Shown: positions 51,938 to 61,521, counted from the stretch's first letter. The stretch is DNA of 64,000 nucleotides from Endozoicomonas sp. NE40 (GCF_040549045.1 NZ_JBEWTB010000002.1:4700501-4764500), one strand, 5' to 3'. Made by a program: numbers and translations. Notes: generated by a model not told the origin, from the sequence alone.

Positions 51938-52981
51938 CTATCCAGTGGCTTTCCAGTACTTATTCCAGTCACCATTAGCCCTTAAAGTTCTAAGGTTCAA
52001 CATATCGTGAGCATGCTCTGGTTTCCACCATGCTCCGGGAAGTTTCAACCGGGTTTGAACAACAGAACGATTGGAGCTCTCTATTTCACCTGAACCGATA
52101 GGCAAATTGGCAGCTTCTGCCGCCTGATAATCAAATTGTCCGGGACGATTCCTGATATAGCGATGACACTCTTCCGATTTGTTGGCTTCCTTTCCAACCT
52201 TACCGTTACGATAAGGCTCAAGCTCTGCCAGAACTCTCTCTGACTCACCTGCTTTCATTCTTGTTTTTTGTTCATCAGTCCATTTTTTACGGGCTTTTTC
52301 ATCTTTTCCAATGCACTCTTTAGCAGCATCTGCGATGTACTCACAAAGGTGATAGTAATCCACCAGAAAACTTCCCTGAGATGCGAATACGCGGTCTGCC
52401 TGGCTGGCAATCCACTTAGCCCCATCACTTACACAATGAATAGATGACTGCCGATTCAAACCTTGCTCAATAGCGCAACTCAACCACTGATCGCCTGCTT
52501 CACCGGGCTCTCCCATAACTACACGATGTCGCTTATCGCAACTTCCTTGTTCATAAACCAAGCAAAGCTTGGCCTCTTGCCAGTCAACTTTTCTGGCCTT
52601 GCGCTTGTCGCCTTCAGCTTCTTCATCAAAAAGAACCACTGGAATCATGCTGCCGTCCATTTCACCAATCAGCTGCTTGCCTTCTCCTACACATTCCTGA
52701 CAATTTTTCAGGGAAGCTTTAGATTGCTCACTCATGCAGCGGGCGTGACCCAGGGTAATGGCTCGTACTGATGACTCAGGTACGATAACGCCATAATGCT
52801 CTTCCATTTTCTGTGAAGCTGTTGCAAAAGAACTGTCTGATGCAAAATCCACCAATCGCCGTTGTAACGGTAAAGAGTAGTCACGACAGTGGATATGGGC
52901 ATTCTCGGAAAAAGGGCGTATACGATGCCCTGCAACGGTCAAGCATCGCTCACAGAGACGAACTTTGCCGTAAGTGGTCAT
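51938..52981 (-). CDS. ISKra4-type DDE transposase
   Basis: The 347-residue protein has an N-terminal region with a CERC-type cysteine pair (near residues 10-13) and a basic helix, followed by the catalytic core. Likely acidic residues are Asp in GEMDGSMIP near 109, Asp in CVSDGAKW near 187 and Glu in GSGEIESSNRS near 305. Its stop is at the left terminal repeat, so it fills the element. The start overlaps the upstream small gene by four bases (ATGA), suggesting coupled translation. Confidence 0.85.
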   Translation of the reverse strand: MTTYGKVRLCERCLTVAGHRIRPFSENAHIHCRDYSLPLQRRLVDFASDSSFATASQKMEEHYGVIVPESSVRAITLGHARCMSEQSKASLKNCQECVGEGKQLIGEMDGSMIPVVLFDEEAEGDKRKARKVDWQEAKLCLVYEQGSCDKRHRVVMGEPGEAGDQWLSCAIEQGLNRQSSIHCVSDGAKWIASQADRVFASQGSFLVDYYHLCEYIADAAKECIGKDEKARKKWTDEQKTRMKAGESERVLAELEPYRNGKVGKEANKSEECHRYIRNRPGQFDYQAAEAANLPIGSGEIESSNRSVVQTRLKLPGAWWKPEHAHDMLNLRTLRANGDWNKYWKATG

Positions 52982-53253
52982 CCAGTGGAGGTCTTTTTTT
53001 TAGTATTTGATTCAGAGTGAAGATCGTGGGCCTCTTCAAACTTTTGCTTCTCTTTATGGGCTCCCCAGTCCGTCAGAAGCTCATTCCCCAGTTCTTTAAG
53101 GTTTTCAATGACAGCTTCCTCTGCTTCATCAGCCCGGTCAAGATGACCGGACTTGGCTTCTACCAGACTGATCAATTCAGATACTCTTTTTTCAAGCTCT
53201 GGATGGGCAGCAAGTTTTTCCGCAAGGGTTTTGGAAGTAGACATGGAACGCAT
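52978..53253 (-). CDS. Accessory protein of the insertion sequence
   Basis: The 91-residue product is helical and acidic in the first part (LAEKLAAHPELEKRVSELISLVEAK, DEAEEAVIENLKELGNELL) and basic at the end (KKKTSTG). It lies inside the terminal repeats, upstream of and overlapping the transposase gene, as expected for the first frame of two-gene ISKra4 elements, where the two may act together or be fused by frameshifting. A second in-frame ATG three codons downstream is possible. Confidence 0.75.
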   Translation of the reverse strand: MRSMSTSKTLAEKLAAHPELEKRVSELISLVEAKSGHLDRADEAEEAVIENLKELGNELLTDWGAHKEKQKFEEAHDLHSESNTKKKTSTG

Positions 53254-53330
53254 CGGGTGAAAAATGAACTCTTAGCATTATGGCCAAGTTCTGGGAAATT
53301 GCTGACCGGGGAACACTTTTAATTGCACCC

Positions 53331-53339
53331 GACGACTGG
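53331..53339. repeat. Right copy of the 9-bp target-site duplication
   Basis: GACGACTGG, identical with 51910-51918, immediately right of the insertion sequence. Confidence 0.88.
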
Positions 53340-53377
53340 TCAGCGTGGCTGAGCATGCGAAACCCTGAAACCTGAAC

Positions 53378-53545
53378 TATAAGTACCCAGCCACATGAAA
53401 CCATATTTTCTGACTCATTGTTCAGGCACTCTGACTGCGTTGCAACTCTGGTCACATAGCCTTGCTATGCTCCCGTCGTTGCGCCTTGCATAGCACCTGC
53501 CCAATAAGCCAGAAATATTCGATTTCATGTGGCCGGATACTTATA
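53378..53545. repeat. 168-bp imperfect palindrome, MITE-like
   Basis: The left arm from TATAAGTA (53378) through CCACATGAAA to about 53430 is closely repeated in inverted form from about 53495 to TACTTATA (53545), with TTTCATGTGG at 53523-53532. The arms are about 50 bases with scattered mismatches; the middle of about 60 bases is unpaired. It has no coding capacity. This is the form of a miniature inverted-repeat element or a large palindromic intergenic repeat. It sits 39 bases from the insertion sequence. Confidence 0.7.
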
Positions 53546-53558
53546 ACCATGGGCTTTA

Positions 53559-55124
53559 ATGGATGTGCTGAGGATGAAAACAACTTTCCTGTTTGAATGG
53601 GTGCTGTGTTTCTGGTTCTTTGTCCTCAGTTCTGCAAGTGGTTTTGCACAGACTCTGGTTCGGGGATTGCCAGACCAGCCGAAACAGCTGCACCCCCATT
53701 ATTTTGGTGGCAGTCCCGGCGCCCAGGTGCTTAAAGACCTTTACGAAGGGCTAATGGTTCAGAATCCTTCTGGCGAACCGGTCCCCGGTATGGCAGCAGA
53801 AGTTGAAATCAGCCCTGACCGAAAGATCTACCGGTTTACCATGAGGGAAGGCATCCGTTGGTCCGATGGATCTGCAGTGACAGCCGGGGACTTTGTGCGC
53901 AGTTTTCGTACTCTGGCTGATCCGGAAACCAGAGCCACTTATAGCTGGTACCTGAGAACAGGACAGTTCAGCGGTGCCGATGAAGCCCTGGCAGGCAATG
54001 TCGAGGCTCTGGGTGTGAAAGCTGAGAATAACCAGTTAGTTCTGCAATTACAGCAACCGGTTCCTTATATTCTCGAGCTGCTAACCTTTCCCAGTTTTCT
54101 GCCTGTGGCAAAACAGCACAATCCTGATAACCCAGTCAGTAATGGCCCTTACATACTGTTCAGTGAAACGCCCGGTAAAACCATCAGATTGAAGAAAAAC
54201 CCGCATTATTACGGCAAGGGACAGGTGGCTATCCATGAGGTGACTTATCAGATTCAGCCTGATGAAGTGAAGATGCTGGAAGCTTTCAGAGAAGGCAGTA
54301 TGGACATTACCAGTCACCTGGCAGCAGCTGCCCAGCTCAGAGCAAGAACAGAACGCCTCATTCGTACCATGGAAAACCAGTCTCTGGTCACCACCATGCT
54401 GGTGCCGAACCAGAAGCACCCCCTGATGGCGAATGCAGATTTCAGAAAGGCACTCTCTCTGGCGCTTGATCGTACGGCACTGGTTAACAGTAATTACCCT
54501 GACAGTCATGTTCGTCCTGCTTGCAGCTTTACTGCGCCACTGACTCGCGGGTTCAGCCCGGACAAAAACCATTGTCATCTGCTTCTGAACAGTGCTGACA
54601 GGAATCATCAGGCTGGCATTCATTTGAAGAATTCAGGGGTAAACTCTGATCTGGTAGCGCTGACGGTCACAACCACAAATAAATATGGCTCAGACCGTCT
54701 GCTCAACCAGATGGTTGCCCAATGGCAAGCAGTTCTTGGCATTCAGGTAAACGTCCGGCTTCTGGACTGGAGGGGGTTTACGAGAGCGCTGGCTGACAGG
54801 GATTATGAGCTGGCATTGTTCAGCTGGCTGGCCGGATATAACGACGCAACCGCATTTCTGCTTCCACTTCAGAATGAAAAGGGATTCGGGCCTTTTGTAA
54901 ACCCCGATTACCAGAAGCAACTTGAGCTGGCAGCCGGTCAGATGAAGCAAGTGGACAGGCTACCTTATTATCGACAGGCTGAAACCATACTGGCTCAACA
55001 GCTCCCCGTTATTCCTGTGATACACCCAACGTTTGTGCAGCTGGTGAAGCCAGCGGTAGGAGGTTACTACACCTCGAATCCGGAAGGCTGGGTACACACA
55101 CGTTATCTGCGTCTGTTAAGATGA
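53559..55124 (+). CDS. Peptide ABC transporter substrate-binding protein, orphan (OppA/MppA type)
   Basis: The protein captures oligopeptides in the periplasm for an ABC importer. It has 521 residues from ATG 53559, or 516 from ATG 53574. The signal peptide ends near SGFAQ at about residue 30. The SBP_bac_5 fold shows RGLPDQPKQLHPHY, YEGLMVQNPSGEPVPGMA, FTMREGIRWSDGSAVTAGDFV and the DYELALFSWLAGYNDATAFL region near 410. No permease or ATPase genes follow, so it must use a transporter encoded elsewhere, as MppA does. Confidence 0.88.
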   Translation: MDVLRMKTTFLFEWVLCFWFFVLSSASGFAQTLVRGLPDQPKQLHPHYFGGSPGAQVLKDLYEGLMVQNPSGEPVPGMAAEVEISPDRKIYRFTMREGIRWSDGSAVTAGDFVRSFRTLADPETRATYSWYLRTGQFSGADEALAGNVEALGVKAENNQLVLQLQQPVPYILELLTFPSFLPVAKQHNPDNPVSNGPYILFSETPGKTIRLKKNPHYYGKGQVAIHEVTYQIQPDEVKMLEAFREGSMDITSHLAAAAQLRARTERLIRTMENQSLVTTMLVPNQKHPLMANADFRKALSLALDRTALVNSNYPDSHVRPACSFTAPLTRGFSPDKNHCHLLLNSADRNHQAGIHLKNSGVNSDLVALTVTTTNKYGSDRLLNQMVAQWQAVLGIQVNVRLLDWRGFTRALADRDYELALFSWLAGYNDATAFLLPLQNEKGFGPFVNPDYQKQLELAAGQMKQVDRLPYYRQAETILAQQLPVIPVIHPTFVQLVKPAVGGYYTSNPEGWVHTRYLRLLR

Positions 55125-55179
55125 TTTGAGCAGTCGCGCCCATAACAACTCTTATTAACAACAATAGGGGAGAACGCTT

Positions 55180-56253
55180 ATGCCCTGGCAGGACTATTCC
55201 ACTCTGACACTATTGCTATTGAAGTCTGCCACGGTCATGGGAATCAGTCTGGTGCTGGCCTGGTTATGCAGCAGGGGATTAAAGAAAGTGGTACAGCATT
55301 TTGACAGCACTTCCAGTCACTGGGACGACACCCTTGCCAGAGCTGCCAGACCCGTTTTGACTATTGCTGTGTTACTGCTGGGCGTCAGTCTGATGGCGGA
55401 CTTTCTGCTGGATTATATTCAGCTGGAAGACACCGCACTGGTGGGACAGGTGCGTCGCATTGTTCTGATCGTGCTGATCTATTCACTGTTAATACGCTAT
55501 CTGCGACTGGTGCGCAACAGTTTCTATCAGGCGAACCGTCGTGCTGTCAGAATGGACAAGGCGACGCTTGAATTTATGATCAAGCTGTTGCAGATAGCCC
55601 TGACTATGGCGATTGTCCTGACGCTGTTACAAAACCTTGGTGTCAGTATCAGCGGTCTTCTGGCTTTCGGTGGGGTTGGGGGGCTGGCTGTTGGTCTCGC
55701 AGCAAAGGATATGCTGGCTAACCTGTTTGGCGGACTGACCATTTATATGGACCGGCCTTTTGTGGTGGGTGACAAAATCAGCCTGCAGGATCAGAAAATT
55801 GAAGGTTTTGTTGAGCATATTGGCTGGCGTCAGACTCGTATCCGAGGTTATGACCGAACCCCGGTGTATGTTCCCAATGCACTGTTTACCAATCTTGCCG
55901 TTGTTAACCCGTCCCGAATGCAGAACCGGCGTATTAATGTCACCATCGGTCTTCGTTATCAGGACTTTGCCCGTCTGAACGATATTATTCATGATATTGA
56001 TGCTTATCTTGCACAGCATAAGGATATCGACCAGGGACGCGATGCGCTGGCCAGGTTTACGGATTACGGTGCCAGCTCTCTGGATCTGCTGGTTCGATGT
56101 TTTACCGTTGATACGGACTGGACAAACTACATGCAGGTTCGACAGGATATTCTGATGGGAGTCGGGGAGATTGTTACCCGTCACGGAGCAGAGTTTGCAT
56201 TTCCGACCCGCACTCTGGATATGCCTGAAGGTATTGTCAGTTCGAATAGTTAG
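55180..56253 (+). CDS. MscS-family mechanosensitive channel
   Basis: The 357-residue protein has four to five hydrophobic segments (about residues 10-30, 55-75, 85-105, 125-150). The pore helix and vestibule follow: GVSISGLLAFGGVGGLAVGLAAKDMLANLFGG near 150-180, then VGDKISLQDQKIEGFVEHIGWRQTRIRGYD and VYVPNALFTNLAVVNPSR of the beta domain. This is the MscS signature; the length places it with medium-size members such as YnaI or YbdG. GGGGAG precedes the ATG. Its role would be release of solutes on osmotic downshift. Confidence 0.9.
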   Translation: MPWQDYSTLTLLLLKSATVMGISLVLAWLCSRGLKKVVQHFDSTSSHWDDTLARAARPVLTIAVLLLGVSLMADFLLDYIQLEDTALVGQVRRIVLIVLIYSLLIRYLRLVRNSFYQANRRAVRMDKATLEFMIKLLQIALTMAIVLTLLQNLGVSISGLLAFGGVGGLAVGLAAKDMLANLFGGLTIYMDRPFVVGDKISLQDQKIEGFVEHIGWRQTRIRGYDRTPVYVPNALFTNLAVVNPSRMQNRRINVTIGLRYQDFARLNDIIHDIDAYLAQHKDIDQGRDALARFTDYGASSLDLLVRCFTVDTDWTNYMQVRQDILMGVGEIVTRHGAEFAFPTRTLDMPEGIVSSNS

Positions 56254-56497
56254 CATGAACAGTTAGTCTGAAGCGTTTTCATTGTATGGAAAGTGTCTTC
56301 TATCTCTGTCATCTGCCTGAACGTTGCTGAAAATCACCTCGGAGACCGTCACAACTTCTGTTAATCCCTTCTTTCTGTTGTATTATCGCTGCCATTGCAG
56401 AGCCTCCTGGCCGGGCTGAATCTGGCAGAGTTAAGGCACTGTTTCATAATTGACCATGACCCATGTTGTTTGCCTGATCAGGTAGCGGCGTGGTTCG

Positions 56498-59400
56498 ATG
56501 TTGGACTCTCAGGTGAACGTTCTTATTAAATTTGCAAAGCGCTTTCTGGCAGCCGTTGCTGTGCTGCTGCTTCTCTTACTCACACTGCTGACAATTGGGT
56601 TTCGTGTCGATTTAAGTCCGTGGCGGGACAGTATTGTTGACACGGCTAATGATGCCCTGCCTTACCATCTGGCTCTTGATGGCGATATGGAAGCCAGGAT
56701 TTCCCTGCGCCCCTCAGTCCGGCTTACGGATGTTCGGCTTGCTCCGCAGGATGACCCTGAATCGGCAATGGTGAGCATTGGTCTGGTCAGTGCCAAAGTG
56801 GGTGTTCTGCCCCTGTTGTTCAATACGGTGGATATTGATCATATTCTGGCTGAAGACGTTGCCATTCGTCTGGAAAGAAACGGGCAGGGCGAAGCAAACT
56901 GGGAAATCGCCACTGACGAAGATGTCAACGCACAGGCGGGTAACGATAATTCCACGCAGAACCCCTCTGAAACCTCCGGTTTGCCATCAAACTTTGAGTT
57001 AAGGATCGACCAGCAGGTAGCCGTTCAGAAATTGTCCTTTGTTTATCACGACCAGCAGGATGATATAGAGTTTGATGGTCGTATGGATAACCTGACCCTG
57101 TTGTTGGACGATCAAAATGACCTGATCTTTAATGCAGTTGGGGTGATGCAGGGAGTTGATTGGTCAGTGAATGCAAAAACTGCATTCAGTCAGCATCTGA
57201 GCGGCAAACCCGGCAATATTGAACTGGAAGCAATGCTCGATGATGCCCGCTTTGGAGTTACTGGTCAGCTGAATCCGGTAAAAGGACAGGACTCTCATTT
57301 TGCACTGGAGATCAACGCTCCCACAGAAGGTGTACTGGAAACCTTTGCAGGCAGTGAAGTGGCAAGGCTGGCTCCGATATCCGTCGACAGTCGTGTGGCT
57401 GTAGGCGCTGCGTCTCTGATTCTGGAAGGCATTGATGTTCAGCTGGCAGACAGCGACCTGTTCGGTCGTCTGGAAATACGGCGCGGGCAGCCACCGGAGG
57501 TGAGCGGCACCCTGTTTATGAACCGGCTTGATTTTACACCCTGGTTAGAAGAAGCAGATGACTCTCTTAAAGAGAACTCTCTTGAAGAGAATTCTTTTGA
57601 AGAGGCTCCTTCTGAAGAGGCTCCTTCTGAAGAGGCATACGCTGAAAACACTGAAGTTGAAAATGCGGCTGATGCCCCGAAACAGCAAGGGGATGAGCCG
57701 GAAGAAGAGGTTCTGCCACTGAATCAACTGGTCAATAACTGGTTGAACAGTGCAATCGTTAACCTTGACATGGCAATAGGCGAAACAGTTGGTCTGCCGG
57801 TATCGGTGTCAAACACACAGTTCAGGGTAGAGATGGCAGATGGCCACCTGAAGGCACCGGTATCGGTGGCTATTGAAGGCATTGAGCTGTCCGGACACTG
57901 GGAAACGACAGCCAGTGAACGACGTATTCGTACACAGGCAGAACTATCGGCGACGAATGCGAATATCGGGCCTCTGATGGCTTTATTGCTGGATTCGTCG
58001 GCGCAGGGGCAGGTAGATGTATTTTCCCTGAATGTTAGTTCGAGAGGGCGGTCCGTCGCCCGTCTGGTCCGGAATGCCCGTTTGCAACTGCTGATGGAAA
58101 ACGGACATTTGCTGGTCAACGGTAATGACGACTGGCGGGTAAGAACTGCCCGGGCCAGCGTGGGATTAACACAGAACACCGAAGTGTCTCTGGATGCTGA
58201 CTTGCTGGCGGTGCCGGTTGAGGTCAGGATGCAGGCTGACCCGCTGATCGCCATGCGTCGGGGCAAAGACTGGAACCTTGACCTTAAGGTCGACAGTCCC
58301 GTCTTTACGGCCAGTGCCAATGGATTTGTCTCAGAATCCGGGTTTGGTGAAGACAGCCAGTTTGCCATTGAGATGAACACCCCGAAGCTGGGCGCTCTGT
58401 CCAACTGGTTAGGCGTGAAGCCGACTGTTGCCGAACCGATGCGTTTTCGTGGCAGTCTTCACAATCAGCGGGCCTCTCTGGGTGTCCGTTTATCAGAACT
58501 GGTGATTGGCGATTCGACGGGAAAGCTGGATATTGAATGGATCCGAAAAGAAGACGGTGGACTGGCAAAAATCGTTGCCAGGCTGCCAAGACTTGATATT
58601 GATCAGCTGTCATGCTTTTTTCCTGAACCGGAAACTGTAGAGCCTACTCAAGGTGAAGAAAATAGCAGCCAGTCCCAGGATGGGTTAAGACTGGATGTAC
58701 CTTTGCTGGCTGATGAGATTTACATTGCCGATGCCGATATTGATTATCGTATGGACCGGTTACTGGTAGCCGGCCAGACTCTCAGTGACCTGAAGTTTTC
58801 CGGTTATATTCGTGACGGTCGGCTTAAACCCAGCCCGTTGTCGGTTATTTATGCAGGCTCCTACTTTTATGGTGATCTGGCTCTGGATTTGCGCAACCAG
58901 AGCATTGAGTCCGATTTTAACCTGATGGTTGATCGCCCGGACTTTGGAAGACTGCTGTCTGAACTGGGCGTTATTGATGATATTGATGTCACTCTGGATA
59001 AAGCCAGCTTTAACCTGAAGCTGCGTGGTAAAACCGTTGCTGAACTGATAAAGACAGTCGAGCTGGAAGCTGCACTGACAGGCGGTCGCTTGCGCTTGAA
59101 TGATGCCAGTGGGAATGTGTCCGATGTGTTGTTGAATACAGGTACTGTCTCTGCCAGACCAAACCTGCGCACAACCCTGAAAATGGACGGCGAGCTGAAA
59201 GAGATGCCAGTGACGTTTGAAGTCAGCTTCAACCCACTGAGTCGTCTGTTAACCAGTCGCAAAAACGTTAATATGCAGCTGTCGACGCATATTAACGAGA
59301 TGAACTTTATGTCCTATGCCATGGTTAATCTGCCAATTGAGAGAAGAAGCGCCAGGCTGGGACTGATTTTCAGGACGCCATCCCTGACCAAACTTAACCC

Positions 59401-60562
59401 TCTGCTGGATGTCGACATGCCTCCTTATGGACCGGTCACCGTCAATGGACGTTTTGGTATGACGCCAACCGGCTTTGAAATGGCGCAGTCAAAAATCACC
59501 GTAGGTGACAGCGAGCTGGAAGGGCAGATAGTGTTGAATACGCAAGGCAAACCGGAACTGGATATCCAGCTGACGGCACCTTCCATTCAACTGAACGATT
59601 TTAAAACCGGAGACTGGACAGCCTGGTCGTCCGAGACTGACGATAATAATGTAAACGCTTCAGAAGGAACTCCGAAGCAACCGATATCCGAAGGTGAAGA
59701 ACCTCCATTACTCAGTGCAGGGACCCTGCAACGCTTGAATATGGATTTCCGGCTGGATGTTGATGAGGTGTTATCGGGAGAAGATCAACTCGGTGCCGGT
59801 AAGTTATATCTGCAGCTTCAGGACGGGGATTTATCTCTGAACCCTCTGTTTATTGCCCTGCCAGGTGGTGAGATCAATGCCAGTGGTCATCTCAGGGCTC
59901 AGCCTGAGGGTTTTGCTATCGGCTTGAAGGCCGATGTTGACCGTCTGGATTATGGTGTACTGGCAAGGCGTATTGACCCACATACTAAGATGCAGGGCGA
60001 TGTCAGCTTCAGGATGGATATAGAAACCGTTGCTGAAACGCCAGAAGATCTGTTCAGTCATGCTCGTGGGGATTTTGGCTTTGCGGTATGGCCCAGAGAT
60101 TTCGAAGCAGGGATTATTGACCTGTGGGCTGTCGGTCTGGCGACGGCTGTGTTGCCCAGACTGGGTCCCGGCGATCCGTCGCAGTTGAACTGCGCGGTTG
60201 GTACTTTCCTGCTTGAGGATGGTCAAATGAAAGACAATGTCCTGATGCTGGATACATCTAACATGCAGGTACTGGGACACTCTGATATTGATTTTACAGA
60301 TGAGAAAATCAATCTGGTGCTGGTACCTAGAGCAAAAACAGCACAGATTTTTGGTTTGTCCCTGCCGATCATGGTCACTGGCAGCTTTAATGATTTTGGT
60401 TTTGGTGTACCGTCCGGAGAGCTAATTGTTACGACCATTCGTTTTATAACCAGCCCGGTAGTCGCCCCTTTACGCTGGTTGCTGGAACAGCCATTGGATG
60501 AGAACGGCAGCAACCTCTGTACCCGGATGTATAACCAGTCTGTGCAATCTTCGAATAAGTAA
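56498..60562 (+). CDS. AsmA-family envelope protein, 1354 residues
   Basis: AsmA-like proteins are long periplasmic beta-groove proteins anchored in the inner membrane and thought to carry lipids to the outer membrane. One membrane segment lies at residues 10-32. The AsmA N-terminal part follows, with ARISLRPSVRLTDVRL near 65-80. The C-terminal AsmA region ends with TAQIFGLSLPIMVTGSFNDFGFGV near 1285-1310, a typical close. A variable acidic stretch lies at about residues 356-405, encoded by 15-bp repeats, and a second Ser/Glu-rich stretch near 1045-1065. The length exceeds E. coli AsmA (about 617). It stands alone. Confidence 0.85.
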   Translation: MLDSQVNVLIKFAKRFLAAVAVLLLLLLTLLTIGFRVDLSPWRDSIVDTANDALPYHLALDGDMEARISLRPSVRLTDVRLAPQDDPESAMVSIGLVSAKVGVLPLLFNTVDIDHILAEDVAIRLERNGQGEANWEIATDEDVNAQAGNDNSTQNPSETSGLPSNFELRIDQQVAVQKLSFVYHDQQDDIEFDGRMDNLTLLLDDQNDLIFNAVGVMQGVDWSVNAKTAFSQHLSGKPGNIELEAMLDDARFGVTGQLNPVKGQDSHFALEINAPTEGVLETFAGSEVARLAPISVDSRVAVGAASLILEGIDVQLADSDLFGRLEIRRGQPPEVSGTLFMNRLDFTPWLEEADDSLKENSLEENSFEEAPSEEAPSEEAYAENTEVENAADAPKQQGDEPEEEVLPLNQLVNNWLNSAIVNLDMAIGETVGLPVSVSNTQFRVEMADGHLKAPVSVAIEGIELSGHWETTASERRIRTQAELSATNANIGPLMALLLDSSAQGQVDVFSLNVSSRGRSVARLVRNARLQLLMENGHLLVNGNDDWRVRTARASVGLTQNTEVSLDADLLAVPVEVRMQADPLIAMRRGKDWNLDLKVDSPVFTASANGFVSESGFGEDSQFAIEMNTPKLGALSNWLGVKPTVAEPMRFRGSLHNQRASLGVRLSELVIGDSTGKLDIEWIRKEDGGLAKIVARLPRLDIDQLSCFFPEPETVEPTQGEENSSQSQDGLRLDVPLLADEIYIADADIDYRMDRLLVAGQTLSDLKFSGYIRDGRLKPSPLSVIYAGSYFYGDLALDLRNQSIESDFNLMVDRPDFGRLLSELGVIDDIDVTLDKASFNLKLRGKTVAELIKTVELEAALTGGRLRLNDASGNVSDVLLNTGTVSARPNLRTTLKMDGELKEMPVTFEVSFNPLSRLLTSRKNVNMQLSTHINEMNFMSYAMVNLPIERRSARLGLIFRTPSLTKLNPLLDVDMPPYGPVTVNGRFGMTPTGFEMAQSKITVGDSELEGQIVLNTQGKPELDIQLTAPSIQLNDFKTGDWTAWSSETDDNNVNASEGTPKQPISEGEEPPLLSAGTLQRLNMDFRLDVDEVLSGEDQLGAGKLYLQLQDGDLSLNPLFIALPGGEINASGHLRAQPEGFAIGLKADVDRLDYGVLARRIDPHTKMQGDVSFRMDIETVAETPEDLFSHARGDFGFAVWPRDFEAGIIDLWAVGLATAVLPRLGPGDPSQLNCAVGTFLLEDGQMKDNVLMLDTSNMQVLGHSDIDFTDEKINLVLVPRAKTAQIFGLSLPIMVTGSFNDFGFGVPSGELIVTTIRFITSPVVAPLRWLLEQPLDENGSNLCTRMYNQSVQSSNK
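57563..57637 (+). repeat. 15-bp tandem repeats inside the AsmA-family gene
   Basis: Five 15-base units encode SLKEN, SLEEN, SFEEA, PSEEA and PSEEA. The last two DNA units are identical. Being a multiple of three, copy-number change would keep the frame and alter the acidic linker length. Confidence 0.8.
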
Positions 60563-60570
60563 TGCTTTAA

Positions 60571-60595
60571 GCACCCAAGCCTGAAGTTTGGGTGC
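60571..60595 (+). terminator. Terminator of the AsmA-family gene
   Basis: GCACCCAA (60571-60578) pairs perfectly with TTGGGTGC (60588-60595). The loop is nine bases; the T run is weak. Confidence 0.65.
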
Positions 60596-61113
60596 ATTGA
60601 CCGGTTTGTAACAGGGTGACAGAATCTGATCCTGTTTCAGGTTCTGCCCATAACTCGTTTTCACTTTTACACGACCAGATAATATGTTTAATGTTTGAGC
60701 GTTTTTGACGGGAAATGTGTATTTACAAAAAATTTACCTAATATTGTTTAAGTTATTTTTCTTTCGAAGTGACAAATGATGAAAAAAAGTGTTTGATGAA
60801 CAATTAATCAATTGTCCATCCTGGTCAATCATCTTTAAAGAAATGATGTTGAACAATTTGTAAAATGTAAAATACGGACAGTGTGTTCTTTAAGCTGGAT
60901 TAAATATATACAATGATGAAAGTCAATTTGGCAACCTTGTTTGGCCGATTTCTAATGATCATCACAGTTAACAATTTTTTAACACAGCCTGATAAATGTT
61001 AGTGCCTTGTAGCCTTTTATCAGCTTTGATATTTTATGCCAGCGTTACGGCTAACAACTAATAAACTTAATAAATAGAGCATCAATAATTTCAGGTCAAA
61101 GGAGGGGATGTAT
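60596..61113. other. AT-rich intergenic region without a visible gene
   Basis: About 500 bases clearly richer in A and T than the neighbouring coding DNA. It holds a palindrome ACAATT/AATTGT at 60800-60815 and a strong ribosome site GGAGGGG at 61101-61107 for the next gene. No coding frame with a ribosome site was found on either strand. A long regulated leader or foreign DNA would both fit. Confidence 0.5.
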
Positions 61114-61521
61114 ATGCACTCATATACGACTGAGCCGGGTATAAGTTTTTTTATCAGCGACAGCGGAAAAATTATTTCCAGAGAAGGAAAAGGCAAGCTA
61201 GCCGAAGCGATACGCAACAATCGTGGTATGAGCATTATGGCAATCAGTGAAGATGATAACTGTGTTGTCTCTGTTAAGTTAGACCCCCGTCGCGGACTGG
61301 TTGCTGACTATATGCCTATGTCCCGAAAAACCATCTGGTCAATTATGAGTTCCAAAGATCAGGCACAGAAAGACGCTATGCGTGCAGTCAGTAATAATCC
61401 CAAAAAGTATGCAAAAGAGCAGGGTCTAATACCGGGCTCGGTGAAATATCATTCTTACCTGATTGAATTTGATCGGGTATTTAATAAAACCCGTAAGAGA
61501 AAAACTATTCAAATTATGTAA
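61114..61521 (+). CDS. Protein of unknown function
   Basis: From ATG 61114, six bases after GGAGGGG, the protein has 135 residues; an ATG at 61108 touches the ribosome site and is less likely. It is basic, without leader, membrane segment or cysteine cluster. The first 70 residues look like mixed strands (ISFFISDSGKIIS, CVVSVKLDPRRGLVADYMP), and the rest is Lys-rich and helical. I do not recognise a family. It lies in AT-rich DNA between AT-rich spacers. Confidence 0.6.
   Translation: MHSYTTEPGISFFISDSGKIISREGKGKLAEAIRNNRGMSIMAISEDDNCVVSVKLDPRRGLVADYMPMSRKTIWSIMSSKDQAQKDAMRAVSNNPKKYAKEQGLIPGSVKYHSYLIEFDRVFNKTRKRKTIQIM

Larger units (their letters stand above)
51919..53330 (-). mobile_element. 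Complete ISKra4-like insertion sequence, 1412 bp
   Basis: The ends are perfect 20-bp inverted repeats: GGGTGCAATTAAAAGTGTTC at 51919-51938 and its complement at 53311-53330. A 9-bp direct repeat flanks them. Inside are two minus-strand genes overlapping by four bases, a small accessory protein and a DDE transposase. Ends starting with GGG and the transposase type fit the ISKra4 family. Perfect ends, intact genes and an exact target duplication argue for a recent insertion. Confidence 0.9.

Noticed and set aside
52858..52876. Second GTTGTAAC core at 52861-52868
   Set aside because: It lies in the transposase gene of an insertion sequence and lacks the Ter flanks.
53192..53455. Minus-strand 87-codon frame spanning the right end of the insertion sequence
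   Set aside because: It joins chromosomal and IS sequence by chance; the segment outside the IS belongs to the frame that was open before insertion.
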